Shown: positions 8,024 through 16,353 of the stretch, piece by piece | Layout: the number at the start of each line of letters is the position of its first letter | Numbering within the stretch: position 1 is the first letter of the stretch | Source: Streptomyces sp. NP-1717 | GTDB taxonomy: Bacteria > Actinomycetota > Actinomycetes > Streptomycetales > Streptomycetaceae | Length of the DNA: 35,081 nt | Assembly: GCF_022695985.1 (NCBI RefSeq) | Contig: NZ_JAAPBF010000058.1 | Span: 1 to 35,081, forward strand | Direction: 5' to 3' | Notes under the pieces: model-generated | What the model was told of the DNA's origin: nothing | The model's database searches: none | What the model saw: the letters and a program-made list of their open reading frames with translations, nothing else | Translations under genes and position numbers: made by a program

Positions 8024-9352
8024 GTGAGCCGTGCAAACCGTCCGCGCGTCGTTGTCGTGGGAGCCGGATTCGCCGGATTCGAGGCCGCCCGTACGCTCTG
8101 CCGGAGCGTACGGGACAAGGCCGAGGTCGTCCTGCTCAACCCGACCGACTACTTCCTCTACCTCCCGCTCCTGCCCCAGGTGGCCGCCGGGATCCTGGAG
8201 CCGCGCCGGGTGACCGTCTCCCTGCCCGGCGCGCTGCCCCGCGTACGCGTCGTCCTGGGCGAGGCGGACCACGTCGACCTTGCGGAACGGCGCGTGCGGT
8301 ACACCGGCCCCGAGGGCGAGAGCGGCGAGCTGACCTACGACCGGCTCGTCCTCGCCGTCGGCAGTGTCAACAAACTGCTGCCGATCCCCGGCGTCACCGA
8401 GAACGCCCACGGCTTCCGGGGCCTGCCCGAGGCCCTGTACCTGCGTGACCACGTCACCCGCCAGATAGAACTCGCCGCCGCCGACCACGGCGCCGTGAGC
8501 AGGGCCCGCACCACCTTCGTGGTGGTCGGCGCGGGCTACACCGGCACCGAGGTCGCCGCCCAGGGCAAGCTCTACACCGACGCCCTGGTCCGCAGACAGC
8601 CCGGCCACAACAGGCGGCCCGCCCCGCGCTGGCTGCTCGTCGACATCGCGCCCCGGATCCTGCCCGAACTCGACCGCAGGCTCTCCGACACCGCCCACCG
8701 CGTCCTGCGCGCACGAGGTGTGGACGTGCGCACCGGTACGTCCGTCACGGAGGCCACCGGCGAGGGCGTCCAGCTCGACGACGGGGAGTTCGTCGGGACG
8801 CGGACGCTCGTCTGGTGCGTCGGCGTCCGGCCCGACCCGCTGGTCAGCGAGGTCGGACTGCCCGTCCAGCACGGCAGGCTGCGGGTCGACCCGCACCTGA
8901 ACGTCCCCGGCCACCCCGAGGTCTTCGCGTGCGGCGACGCGGCCGCCGTACCCGATCTGACCAGGCCGGGGCAGTGCACCCCCATGACCGCGCAGCACGC
9001 GTCCCGCCAGGGCAGGGTGGCCGGCCACAACGTGGCCGCGTCCCTCGGCCACGGACAGACGCGCACGTACGCGCACCACGACCTCGGCTTCCTCGTCGAC
9101 CTCGGCGGGGTCAAGGCCGCCGCGAACCCGCTCGGGGTGCCCCTCTCCGGCCCGCTCGCCGGGGCGGTCACCCGCGGCTACCATCTGGCGGCCATGCCCG
9201 GGAACCGGGTCCGCGTCGCGGCGGACTGGATACTGGACGCGGTGCTGCCCCGGCAGGGCGTACAGCTCGGGCTCGTACGCTCCTACACCGTGCCGCTCGA
9301 CACCGCGTCCCCCGAACTGGCGAGGGTCCCCGGCGGACCTCGTAAGGAGTGA
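8024..9352 (+). CDS. ndh: Type II NADH dehydrogenase (NAD(P)/FAD-dependent oxidoreductase)
   Basis: 442 residues from GTG 8024. Two Rossmann dinucleotide motifs are clear: VVVVGAGFAGFEAA (about 9-22) for FAD and FVVVGAGYTGTEVAA (about 168) for NADH, plus the FAD-binding VFACGDAAAVPD near residue 305. NPTDYFLYLPLLPQVAAG is characteristic of NDH-2 proteins. These single-subunit, non-proton-pumping enzymes pass electrons from NADH to quinone at the inner face of the membrane; the C-terminal 60 residues would contain the amphipathic membrane-binding part. The stop overlaps the ribosome site (AAGGAG) of the following pterin dehydratase gene, so the two are one transcript. Confidence 0.9.
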   Translation: MSRANRPRVVVVGAGFAGFEAARTLCRSVRDKAEVVLLNPTDYFLYLPLLPQVAAGILEPRRVTVSLPGALPRVRVVLGEADHVDLAERRVRYTGPEGESGELTYDRLVLAVGSVNKLLPIPGVTENAHGFRGLPEALYLRDHVTRQIELAAADHGAVSRARTTFVVVGAGYTGTEVAAQGKLYTDALVRRQPGHNRRPAPRWLLVDIAPRILPELDRRLSDTAHRVLRARGVDVRTGTSVTEATGEGVQLDDGEFVGTRTLVWCVGVRPDPLVSEVGLPVQHGRLRVDPHLNVPGHPEVFACGDAAAVPDLTRPGQCTPMTAQHASRQGRVAGHNVAASLGHGQTRTYAHHDLGFLVDLGGVKAAANPLGVPLSGPLAGAVTRGYHLAAMPGNRVRVAADWILDAVLPRQGVQLGLVRSYTVPLDTASPELARVPGGPRKE

Positions 9353-9355
9353 CTG

Positions 9356-9658
9356 ATGGCGAAGAACTCGCTGACGCCCCAGGAGATCGAGGACCGGCTG
9401 GCGGCGCTGCCGGAGTGGTCCGTGGAGGACGGGAAGATCGCCCGCAGCTACCGGCTCGCGGACCACTTCGCCGCGGCGGCGATGGTCCTGCACGTCGCGC
9501 GGATCCAGCAGGAGCTGAACCACCACTCCGATCTCACCCTCGGCTACAACACCGTCGACCTGGCCGTGAACTCGCACGACGTCGGCGGGATCACGGACCG
9601 GGACTTCGACCTGGCCGCACGGGTCGAGGAGATCGCGCCCACGCACGGCGCGGGCTGA
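9356..9658 (+). CDS. phhB: 4a-hydroxytetrahydrobiopterin dehydratase (pterin-4a-carbinolamine dehydratase)
   Basis: 100 residues, the normal length for the family. The active-site segment is seen as NHHSDLTLGYNTVDLAVNSH (around 54-73), with the paired His followed by the conserved Asp-rich turn GGITDRDFDLA. The enzyme dehydrates 4a-hydroxy-tetrahydropterin during cofactor recycling by aromatic amino acid hydroxylases, and in bacteria it can also support molybdopterin-type pterin use. No hydroxylase gene is present here. Its ribosome site lies inside the last codons of the NDH-2 gene, with 3 bp between them. Confidence 0.92.
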   Translation: MAKNSLTPQEIEDRLAALPEWSVEDGKIARSYRLADHFAAAAMVLHVARIQQELNHHSDLTLGYNTVDLAVNSHDVGGITDRDFDLAARVEEIAPTHGAG

Positions 9659-9690
9659 GGCACGGTCTCCGGCGGTCTCTCCGGCGCGTC

Positions 9691-9703
9691 TAATCTGGCC
9701 GGT
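9691..9703 (+). promoter_or_regulatory. Probable -10 element for a leaderless araC-type gene
   Basis: TAATCT at 9691-9696 is followed by exactly 7 nt and then the ATG at 9704, with no Shine-Dalgarno sequence in between. This TANNNT-N7-ATG arrangement is typical of leaderless actinobacterial transcripts. Confidence 0.5.
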
Positions 9704-10711
9704 ATGGACGCACTCGCCGGACTCCTCGACGGACCCCGCGCCCGTGGGGCCTTCCTGCTGCGCATGGTGATGGAACCGCCGTGGTCCGTACGGATCGAGG
9801 ACCGCGCCCCGCTCTGTCTGATGTGCGTCACGCGCGGCGAGGCATGGCTCGTCCACGACTCGGCCACGGAGCCCGTCCACGTGCGGCCCGGCGACATCGC
9901 GATCGTGCGGGGCCCGGAGGCGTACACCGTCACCGACGCCCCCGGCAGTACGCCGCACGCCCTCATCGGCCCCGGCGGCACCTGTCACACCCTGCGCGGC
10001 GAACCGCTCGACGTGTCCATGAAGCTGGGCGTACGGACGTGGGGCAACGCCCCCGACGGGTCGTCGACGATGCTCGTCGGCACCTACGGGATGGCCGGCG
10101 AGGTCGGCCGGCGGCTCCTCGACGCGCTGCCCGACGTGCTGCACCTGCCCGCCGACGCCTGGAACTGTCCGCTGCTGCCGGTCCTGGACGACGAGATCTC
10201 ACGGGACGACCCCGGCCAGAGCGTCGTACTCGACCGGGTGCTCGATCTGCTGCTGATCGCCGCGCTGCGGACCTGGTTCTCCCGCCCCGACGCGGCGGCG
10301 CCCGGCTGGTACCGGGCGATGGGCGACCCGGTGGTGGGCCGGGCGCTCCGGCTCCTCCAGAACGAACCCGCCCATCCCTGGACCGTCGCGTCCCTCGCCG
10401 CGCAGTGCGGGGTCTCCCGCGCGGCGCTCGCCCGCCGTTTCACCGCGCTGGTGGGCGAGCCCCCGATGGCTTATCTCGCGGACTGGCGGCTCTCGCTGGC
10501 CGCCGACCGGCTGCGGGAGACGGACGCCACGGTCGAGTCGATCGCCCGCCAGGTCGGCTACGGCGGCTCGTTCGCGCTCAGTACGGCCTTCAAGCGGGTA
10601 CGGGGCATCAGCCCGCAGGAACACCGGGCGGGCTTGAAAGCCCGCCCGGCGATCGAGGACAACACCGAGCCCGTCCGGCGATCGAGGTCCGCCGTCGCTC
10701 AGCCGTCGTAG
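9704..10711 (+). CDS. AraC-family transcriptional regulator with N-terminal cupin domain
   Basis: 335 residues. The N-terminal half (about 5-190) is the cupin-type sensor seen in many actinobacterial AraC proteins (LCLMCVTRGEAWLVHD, VRPGDIAIVRGPEAYTV). The C-terminal double helix-turn-helix (about 215-310) includes WTVASLAAQCGVSRAALARRF and VESIARQVGYGGSFALSTAF. The domain normally ends near SPQEHRAG; here about 24 further residues are encoded by a hairpin and two copies of an interspersed palindromic repeat, so the original stop was probably lost. The last 13 bases overlap the convergent aldo/keto reductase gene, a possible target. Ligand unknown; related regulators often sense reactive chlorine or aldehydes. 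Confidence 0.9.
   Translation: MDALAGLLDGPRARGAFLLRMVMEPPWSVRIEDRAPLCLMCVTRGEAWLVHDSATEPVHVRPGDIAIVRGPEAYTVTDAPGSTPHALIGPGGTCHTLRGEPLDVSMKLGVRTWGNAPDGSSTMLVGTYGMAGEVGRRLLDALPDVLHLPADAWNCPLLPVLDDEISRDDPGQSVVLDRVLDLLLIAALRTWFSRPDAAAPGWYRAMGDPVVGRALRLLQNEPAHPWTVASLAAQCGVSRAALARRFTALVGEPPMAYLADWRLSLAADRLRETDATVESIARQVGYGGSFALSTAFKRVRGISPQEHRAGLKARPAIEDNTEPVRRSRSAVAQPS
10626..10687 (+). repeat. Streptomyces palindromic repeat cluster inside the araC-type gene
   Basis: A perfect 10-bp-arm hairpin (10626-10635 with 10638-10647, loop GA) is followed by two copies of the CCGGCGATCGAGG core (near 10646-10658 and 10675-10687). The 21 bases at 10667-10687 recur exactly at 22301-22321. The element supplies the last codons of the regulator gene and probably acts as its terminator. 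Confidence 0.7.
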
Positions 10712-11538
10712 GTGTCCGGGTCGAAGCCCAGCCGGGTCCCGGAGTCCAGCGCGGCGAGCGCCGCCAGGTCCTCCGCGTCCAGTTCGAAGCCGGACAGCTC
10801 GAAGTTCTCCTTGATCCGGGACGGCGTCACGGACTTCGGGATCGCCACATTGCCGAGCTGGAGGTGCCAGCGCAGCACGATCTGCGCGGCCGTCCGCCCG
10901 TGCTTGCGGGCGATCGCCAGCACCGTCGGGACGTCGAGCAGCCCCTTGCCGGAACCCAGCGGCGACCATGCCTCCGTCACGATGCCGTGTCCGGCGCCGA
11001 AGGCGCGCACCTCGGCCTGCTGGAACAGCGGGTGCAGCTCCACCTGGTTGACCGCGGGCACGACCGACGTCTCCGCCAGCAGCCGCCGCAGGTGCGCGGG
11101 CTGGAAGTTGGACACACCGATCGCCCTCGCCCGGCCGGTCCCGGCGATCTCCTCGAACGCGCGCCAGATGGTGAGGAAGTCGTCGCGCACGGCGCGCGGC
11201 CAGTGGATCAGATACAGGTCGATGTGGTCGAGGCCGAGCTTCGACAGCGATGTGTCGAACGCGCGCAGCACGCTGTCCCGCGTCCAGGTCTCGTTCTTGC
11301 CGTTCCACAGCTTCGTGGTGACGAAGAGGTCCTCGCGGGCGATCCCGGAGGTGCCGATCGCCTTGCCCGTGCCCTCTTCGTTTCCGTAGATCGCCGCCGT
11401 GTCGATGCTGCGGTAGCCGGTCTCCAGGGCCGTACTCACCGACCGGGTCGCTTCGTCGTCGGGGACCTGCCAGACACCGAAGCCCAGTTGGGGCATTTCG
11501 ACGCCGTTGTTGAGGGTGAGGGAGGGGACCTTACTCAC
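10699..11538 (-). CDS. Aldo/keto reductase
   Basis: 279 residues from GTG 11538, which has AAGGA ten bases upstream; longer frames reading into the upstream gene lack a start signal. It belongs to the 2,5-diketo-D-gluconate reductase-like branch. The start LTLNNGVEMPQLGFGVWQV is diagnostic, and the catalytic tetrad is Asp46, Tyr51 (DTAAIYGNE), Lys76 (TTKLW) and His112 (LIHWP). IPKSVTPSRIKENF near the end is the NADPH 2'-phosphate binding segment. It reduces aldehydes or ketones with NADPH in the cytoplasm; the substrate is unknown. It lies 113 bp downstream of an acyl-CoA synthetase on the same strand and overlaps the convergent araC-type gene by 13 bp. Confidence 0.92.
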   Translation of the reverse strand: MSKVPSLTLNNGVEMPQLGFGVWQVPDDEATRSVSTALETGYRSIDTAAIYGNEEGTGKAIGTSGIAREDLFVTTKLWNGKNETWTRDSVLRAFDTSLSKLGLDHIDLYLIHWPRAVRDDFLTIWRAFEEIAGTGRARAIGVSNFQPAHLRRLLAETSVVPAVNQVELHPLFQQAEVRAFGAGHGIVTEAWSPLGSGKGLLDVPTVLAIARKHGRTAAQIVLRWHLQLGNVAIPKSVTPSRIKENFELSGFELDAEDLAALAALDSGTRLGFDPDTYDG

Positions 11539-11651
11539 GTGCGGTCGATCCTTACGTCGTCGGTTGATTCTCAGGGGGCCAACGAACACGGGCATGCCCG
11601 CATTCCCGCTCCCCCACTCATACGTCCGTACGGATGCCATCCGTGCCCCGG

Positions 11652-13475
11652 TCAGCGGTAGAGCGCGTCCACCTCGACCGTGTACGCCGTCTCGATCGCC
11701 TTGCGCTTCAGCTTCAGCGACGGTGTCAGCAGCCCGTGCTCCTCGCTGAAGGGATGCGCCAGGATCCGGAACGTACGGATCGACTCGGCCTGCGACACCA
11801 GCGTGTTGGCCGCCACCACCGCGCGCCGGACCTCCAGCTCCAGATCCGGGTCGCGCACCAGGTCCACCGGCCGCAGTGGCGGCTTGCCCCGCATCGCGAG
11901 CCAGTGCTCCACGGCCTCCTGGTCGACCGTGACCAGCGCGGCGATGTACGGCCGGTCGTTGCCGACCACGATGCACTGCGCGACCAGCGGATGGGCCCGT
12001 ACGCGCTCCTCCAGGCCGGCCGGCGACACGCTCTTGCCGCCCGACGTCACCAGGATCTCCTTCTTCCGGCCGGTGATGGTCAGATACCCGTCCTCGTCGA
12101 GCGAGCCGAGGTCGCCCGTCGCGAGCCAGCCGTCCCGCAGGACGGCGTCGGTGGCCTTCGGGTCGTTCAGATAGCCGCCGAAGACGTGCGCGCCGTGCAG
12201 CCACACCTCGCCGTCCTTCGCGATGTGCACGGTGGTCCCGGGAATGGGCTGGCCGACCGTTCCGTAGCGGGTGCGCTCAGGCGGGTTGGCCGTCGCCGCC
12301 GCGCTGGACTCCGTCAGGCCGTACCCCTCGAAGACCGTGACCCCGGCGCCCTCGAAGAACAGGCCGAGCTGCCGGTCCATGCCCGAGCCGCCCGACATCG
12401 CGTGCCGCACCCGGCCGCCCATCGCCGCGCGCACCTTGGAGTACACGGCCTTCTCGAAGAACTGGTGCTGGATCCGCAGCCCCGCCGACGGGCCGGGGCC
12501 GATCCCGAACGCCTTGTGCTCCATCGCCTCCGCGTGCTTCACGGCCACGTCGACGGCCTTGTCGAAGGGCCCCGTCCTCCCGTCGCGCTCCGCCTTCCGG
12601 CGCGCGGCGTGGAAGATCTTCTCGAAGATGTACGGCACGGCGAGGATGAAGCTCGGCCGGAACGCGGCGAGATCCGGGAGCAGTTCACTCGCCCGCATCA
12701 CCGGCTGGTGGCCGAGCTTCACCCGGCCCCGGATCGCGGCGATCTCCACCATGCGGCCGAAGACGTGCGCGAGGGGCAGGAAGAGCAGCGTCGACGCCTC
12801 GTCACCGCGCCTGGAGTGGAAGACCGGCTCCCAGCGGGCGATCATCGTGTCCGTCTCGAACATGAAGTTCGCGTGCGTGATCACACAGCCCTTGGGGCGG
12901 CCGGTGGTGCCCGAGGTGTAGATGACCGTGGCCGTCGAGTCGGGTGTCACGGCCCGGCGGTGCCGGTGCACCACGTCGTCGTCGATATCGACACCGGCGG
13001 CGTTCAGTTCGGCGACCGCGCCCGCGTCGAGCTGCCACAGCCGCTTGAGCCGGGGGAGCCGGTCGATCACGGAGCCGACGGTCATCGCGTGGTCCTCGTG
13101 CTCGACCATGCAGGCCGACACCCCGGCGTCGTGGAGCATCCAGTAGACCTGCTCGGCGGACGACGTCGGGTAGACCGGCACGGAGTGGGCGCCCACCGAC
13201 CACAGCGCGAAGTCGAAGACCGTCCACTCGTACCGGGTACGGCACATGATCGCGACCCGGTCGCCGAACCGGACACCGTGTGCCAGCAGCCCCTTCGCCA
13301 GCGCCAGCACCTCGTCGCGGAACTCGGCCGAACTCACGTCCCGCCAGATGTCGTCGGGGCCTTTGCGGCCGAGCGCGACGCGGTCGGGATCGTCCAGCGC
13401 ATGATCGAATACGGCGTCCGCCAGCCCGCCCACTTGGGGCGCAGACGCCATGGGTCGGACAGTGAACTCGCGCAA
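11652..13475 (-). CDS. Long-chain acyl-CoA synthetase (AMP-dependent synthetase/ligase)
   Basis: 607 residues from a TTG at 13475, chosen because AAGGAG stands seven bases upstream; an ATG eight codons later has no ribosome site. The adenylation domain shows the P-loop TVIYTSGTTGRPKG (183-196), YGLTESSAAAT, and the hinge ATGDLGSLDEDGYLTITGRKK followed by the conserved EILVTSGGKSVSP. The length and the C-terminal THSLKLKRK-like end (SLKLKRKAIETAY) match the FadD15-type synthetases of actinobacteria, which activate long-chain fatty acids to acyl-CoA for beta-oxidation or lipid synthesis. The aldo/keto reductase gene follows on the same strand. Confidence 0.92.
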   Translation of the reverse strand: MREFTVRPMASAPQVGGLADAVFDHALDDPDRVALGRKGPDDIWRDVSSAEFRDEVLALAKGLLAHGVRFGDRVAIMCRTRYEWTVFDFALWSVGAHSVPVYPTSSAEQVYWMLHDAGVSACMVEHEDHAMTVGSVIDRLPRLKRLWQLDAGAVAELNAAGVDIDDDVVHRHRRAVTPDSTATVIYTSGTTGRPKGCVITHANFMFETDTMIARWEPVFHSRRGDEASTLLFLPLAHVFGRMVEIAAIRGRVKLGHQPVMRASELLPDLAAFRPSFILAVPYIFEKIFHAARRKAERDGRTGPFDKAVDVAVKHAEAMEHKAFGIGPGPSAGLRIQHQFFEKAVYSKVRAAMGGRVRHAMSGGSGMDRQLGLFFEGAGVTVFEGYGLTESSAAATANPPERTRYGTVGQPIPGTTVHIAKDGEVWLHGAHVFGGYLNDPKATDAVLRDGWLATGDLGSLDEDGYLTITGRKKEILVTSGGKSVSPAGLEERVRAHPLVAQCIVVGNDRPYIAALVTVDQEAVEHWLAMRGKPPLRPVDLVRDPDLELEVRRAVVAANTLVSQAESIRTFRILAHPFSEEHGLLTPSLKLKRKAIETAYTVEVDALYR

Positions 13476-13688
13476 TGACCTGCTCCTTGTGGCGCTCCGC
13501 ACGGCGCCGTGACGGTACCCCAAGGACAGGCCCGGCGGGAGGGAGCGGACGGAAGTGGGGTCTTGCCGTATCGCACCAGGTCAGAGGCGTGGAACGGGTT
13601 CCGGAGAGAGACGCCGGACGGTCTTCTGACCGTAGAGTAAGTGCGCTTGGGGGGAATCTCCACCGAATCTGTACGGTGCGATTACGGT

Positions 13689-13706
13689 CCCCGCCACGCG
13701 GCGGGG
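13689..13706 (-). terminator. Hairpin after the LysR-type gene
   Basis: CCCCGCC and GGCGGGG arms (7 bp) around the 4-nt loop ACGC, 42 bp downstream of the LysR-type stop codon at 13748 on the minus strand. The surrounding gap 13476-13747 should also contain the promoter of the acyl-CoA synthetase; no certain -10 was seen. Confidence 0.5.
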
Positions 13707-13747
13707 TGTTGGCCTGTACCAGCGCCTCGATGTGGCGGGTTTTCGCT

Positions 13748-14656
13748 TCAGCGCGCGTCGGCGGGGCGGTGCAGCCGGTCGCCGCCCGCCAGGATGGCGG
13801 CGGCGAGCGCGTCCGCCGGACCGCGCCCGGCCCCTCCCGGGACGCCTGCCCGTCGCCCGTGCCCGCCCCGCCGTCCGTGCAGCAGCACGAAGTCCACATC
13901 ACCCAGCTCCGGCAGCCCCGCGCGGGCCGGCACCGGCACCAGCCCCGGCGGGATCAGGCCACGGGTGTGCGCCATCACGCCGAGCCCCGCTCGGGCCGCC
14001 GCGATCAGCCCGCTCAGGCTCGCGCTCGTACAGGCGATGCGCCACGCACGGCCGTCCGCCTCCAGGACCTCCAGCGCGCGGGCACGCGTGATGCCGGGCG
14101 CGGGGAACAGGATCAGCGGCACCGGGCGCTCGGGGTCGATCCGCAGCCGCGGCGCCCCGATCCAGGTCAGGGTGGACTGCCACACCAGCTCGCCGTGCGT
14201 GTCACCGCCCCGGCGCTTGGCCAGCACCAGATCCAGCTCGCCCGCCGCCAGCCGCTCGTGGAGCGTGCCGGAGAGTTCGACGGTCAGTTCCAGGTCGACC
14301 TCGGGGTGGTCGGTGCGGAACGACTGAAGGATCTCGGGCAGCCGCGTCAGGACGAAGTCCTCGGACGCGCCGAAGCGGAGCCTGCCCCGCAGCCGGGTCC
14401 CGGAGAAGTACGCCGCCGCCCGCTCGTGGGCCGCCAGGATCGTACGGGCGAAGCCGAGCATGGCCTCGCCGTCCTCGGTCAGCTCCACGCTGTGCGTGTC
14501 CCGCGTGAAGAGCTGCCGGTCCCCGGCCGCCGCCTCCAGCCGCCGCACGTGCTGGCTGACCGTCGACTGCCGTACGTCCAGCCGCCGGGCGGCCTGCGTG
14601 AAGCTCAGGGTCTGCGCCACGGCCAGGAAGGTGCGGAGCTGGGCGGGGTCGTACAT
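13748..14656 (-). CDS. LysR-family transcriptional regulator
   Basis: 302 residues from ATG 14656 (MYDPAQLRTFLAV). The winged helix-turn-helix occupies about 1-60 (LSFTQAARRLDVRQSTVSQH, then VRRLEAAAGDRQLFTRDTHSVELT). The effector domain (about 90-290) has the usual two-lobed pattern (GRLRFGASEDFVLTRLPEIL and ELDLVLAKR). Just before the ATG lies TACCCT with a 7-nt spacer and no ribosome site, so the message may be leaderless; the upstream in-frame ATG at 14680 is less likely. The gene diverges from an SBF-like transporter, the usual setting in which a LysR protein controls its neighbour. An inverted repeat in the gap fits a LysR site. Effector unknown. Confidence 0.92.
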   Translation of the reverse strand: MYDPAQLRTFLAVAQTLSFTQAARRLDVRQSTVSQHVRRLEAAAGDRQLFTRDTHSVELTEDGEAMLGFARTILAAHERAAAYFSGTRLRGRLRFGASEDFVLTRLPEILQSFRTDHPEVDLELTVELSGTLHERLAAGELDLVLAKRRGGDTHGELVWQSTLTWIGAPRLRIDPERPVPLILFPAPGITRARALEVLEADGRAWRIACTSASLSGLIAAARAGLGVMAHTRGLIPPGLVPVPARAGLPELGDVDFVLLHGRRGGHGRRAGVPGGAGRGPADALAAAILAGGDRLHRPADAR

Positions 14657-14676
14657 ACGGCCCAGGGTATCCCCCG

Positions 14677-14695
14677 TCATCGCGGAACGTGATGA
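14677..14695. promoter_or_regulatory. Candidate LysR-type operator
   Basis: TCATC-N9-GATGA, a 5-bp inverted repeat of the T-N11-A type, lies in the divergent gap between the LysR-type gene and the transporter gene, 8 bp upstream of the LysR -10 (TACCCT, 14664-14669). Position and form fit an autoregulatory LysR site, but the arms are short. Confidence 0.4.
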
Positions 14696-14811
14696 CAGTC
14701 AGAGCCGTATGCGGGATTCCCGATCAAGCTCGGACCCAGGACGATGGAGAGCGCGCGATCCGTCCCGGAACACGGACAAGATCCAGAGCACAGCAAGAAC
14801 CAGTGGAGCAC

Positions 14812-15912
14812 ATGAACCGCCGCACCTCGTCCCCCCGTCCGCGCCCGTTCCGCCGTCGCCGGGCGTCCCCGTCGCCCCGTTCGGTCCGGCGCCGGTTCAC
14901 GCGGCTGCCGGTCGACCCGTACATCCTCGCCCTCCTCGGCACCGTCGCCCTCGCTGCGCTGCTGCCCGCGTCCGGCACCACGGCGGACGTCGCCGGCGGG
15001 GCGACGACCGGCGCGGTCGCGCTGCTCTTCTTCCTGTACGGCGCCCGGCTCTCCACCCGTGAGGCCCTGGACGGCCTCAAGAGCTGGCGGCTCCATCTGA
15101 CCGTCCTGGCCTGCACGTTCCTGATGTTTCCGCTGCTGGGGCTGGCCGCGCGCGGGCTGGTGCCCTTCGTCCTGACACCGGAGCTCTACAGCGGGCTGCT
15201 CTTCCTGTGCCTGGTGCCCTCGACGATCCAGTCGTCCATCGCCTTCACCTCCATGGCACGCGGCAACGTGCCGGCGGCGATCTGCGCGGGGTCCTTCTCC
15301 AGCATCGCGGGCATCGTGGTGACACCGCTGCTCGCCGCCCTGCTGCTCGGCGGCGGCGGAGGCGGATTCTCGCCGGACTCACTGCTGCGGATCGTGGCGC
15401 AGTTGCTGCTGCCCTTCGTGGCGGGCCAGTTGCTGCGCCGGTGGGTCGGCGGATTCCTCACCCGGCACCGCACCCTGCTGGGCCGGGTGGACCGCGGATC
15501 GATCCTGCTGGTGGTCTACACGGCCTTCAGCCAGGGCATGGTCGCCGGAGTCTGGAACCGGGTGACGCCGGGGCGCCTCGGCGCGCTGTTCGCGGTCGAG
15601 GTGGTGCTGCTCGCGGCGATGCTGACGGTCAGCTGGTACGGGGCGCGCCGGCTGGGCTTCGACAGGGCGGACCGGGTGGCGATCCAGTTCGCGGGATCGA
15701 AGAAGAGCCTCGCGGCCGGGCTGCCGATGGCGAGCGTGCTGTTCGGCGCGCAGGCCAGCCTGGCGGTGCTGCCGTTGATGCTGTTCCACATGCTGCAACT
15801 GGTGGTCTGCGCGATGATCGCGAAGCGCCGCTCCCGCGATCCCCTGCCGGACGAACCACTGTCCGACCCCCCGTCGCCGGCGCGCAAGCACGCGGTGACC
15901 GGCCAGACCTGA
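14812..15912 (+). CDS. Bile acid:sodium symporter-like transporter (SBF-like, SLC10A7 type)
   Basis: 366 residues from ATG 14812, with GTGGAG just upstream. After an Arg/Ser/Pro-rich cytoplasmic start (1-30) there are about ten hydrophobic helices. Recognisable family segments include LLFFLYGARLSTREALDGL, LCLVPSTIQSSIAFTSMARGN, and IQFAGSKKSLAAGLPMASVLF. The family moves organic anions or other solutes with sodium; the bacterial SBF-like branch has no settled substrate. It is divergent from, and likely controlled by, the LysR-type regulator next door. It is followed by tandem repeats rather than another gene. Confidence 0.88.
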   Translation: MNRRTSSPRPRPFRRRRASPSPRSVRRRFTRLPVDPYILALLGTVALAALLPASGTTADVAGGATTGAVALLFFLYGARLSTREALDGLKSWRLHLTVLACTFLMFPLLGLAARGLVPFVLTPELYSGLLFLCLVPSTIQSSIAFTSMARGNVPAAICAGSFSSIAGIVVTPLLAALLLGGGGGGFSPDSLLRIVAQLLLPFVAGQLLRRWVGGFLTRHRTLLGRVDRGSILLVVYTAFSQGMVAGVWNRVTPGRLGALFAVEVVLLAAMLTVSWYGARRLGFDRADRVAIQFAGSKKSLAAGLPMASVLFGAQASLAVLPLMLFHMLQLVVCAMIAKRRSRDPLPDEPLSDPPSPARKHAVTGQT

Positions 15913-15941
15913 CACCGAGCCCGGCGCCCCGGGCGGGGCTG

Positions 15942-16155
15942 CCGCTGTCGGGGTTGGAGCGGGCGGAAGCCTGGCGGGACGGGTCACCCTGGCGAGTGAG
16001 CCGAAGGGCGCGCCGCTGTCACGGGTGGAGCGGGCGGAGACCCCGCGAAACGGGTCGCCCTGGCGAGTGAGCCGAAGGGCGCGCCGCTGTCGGGGTTGGA
16101 GCGGGCGGAAGCCTGGCGGGACGGGTCACCCTGGCTAGTGAGCCGAAGGGGCGCG
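15942..16155. repeat. Three tandem copies of a 71-bp repeat
   Basis: Units start at 15942, 16013 and 16084 (71, 71 and 72 bp); a fourth, decayed unit follows from 16156. Units 1 and 3 are almost identical, and the middle unit differs mainly in its central part. Each ends in GAGTGAGCCGAAGGG followed by GCGCG or a close variant. They fill the gap between two convergent genes (15913-16353), which holds no supported coding region. Confidence 0.85.
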
Positions 16156-16254
16156 GCGGTGTCGAAAGGGAGAGCGCGCGGAGGCCCCGAGGAACGAGGG
16201 GGCGAGCACGGTCGACCGTCGACACCGGCTCGAAGCGCCCCGGAGGCGAACCGA

Positions 16255-16320
16255 GCCCCCCAAAAAACAAAAGAGGTCGGACCCCGGCCGGCGCAGGGGG
16301 CGCTCCCCGCCGGCCGGGGC
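16255..16320 (-). terminator. Intrinsic terminator of the formate dehydrogenase operon
   Basis: Perfect 12-bp arms (16282-16293 and 16308-16319) enclose a 14-nt loop. On the minus strand the stem is followed by CTCTTTTGTTTTTTGG, a real T-tract, which is rare in this G+C-rich DNA. It lies 34 bp past the fdhD stop, making it the best-supported terminator in the window. Confidence 0.82.
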
Positions 16321-16353
16321 CTTGTCCCGTGTATCCCGTACCGCGGCGGCGCG

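Noticed and set aside
7952..10144. 730-codon minus-strand open frame opposite the NDH-2, pterin dehydratase and araC-type genes
   Set aside because: It is antisense to three genes with intact motifs, and its composition is that of a codon-shifted shadow.
11634..13478. 614-codon plus-strand open frame opposite the acyl-CoA synthetase
   Set aside because: It is antisense to a gene with full adenylation motifs; it is His/Arg/Val-rich shadow sequence with no start signal.
15942..16155. CRISPR-like array
   Set aside because: The 71-bp units are directly adjacent with no unique spacers, there are only about three, and no cas gene is present. It is a simple tandem repeat.
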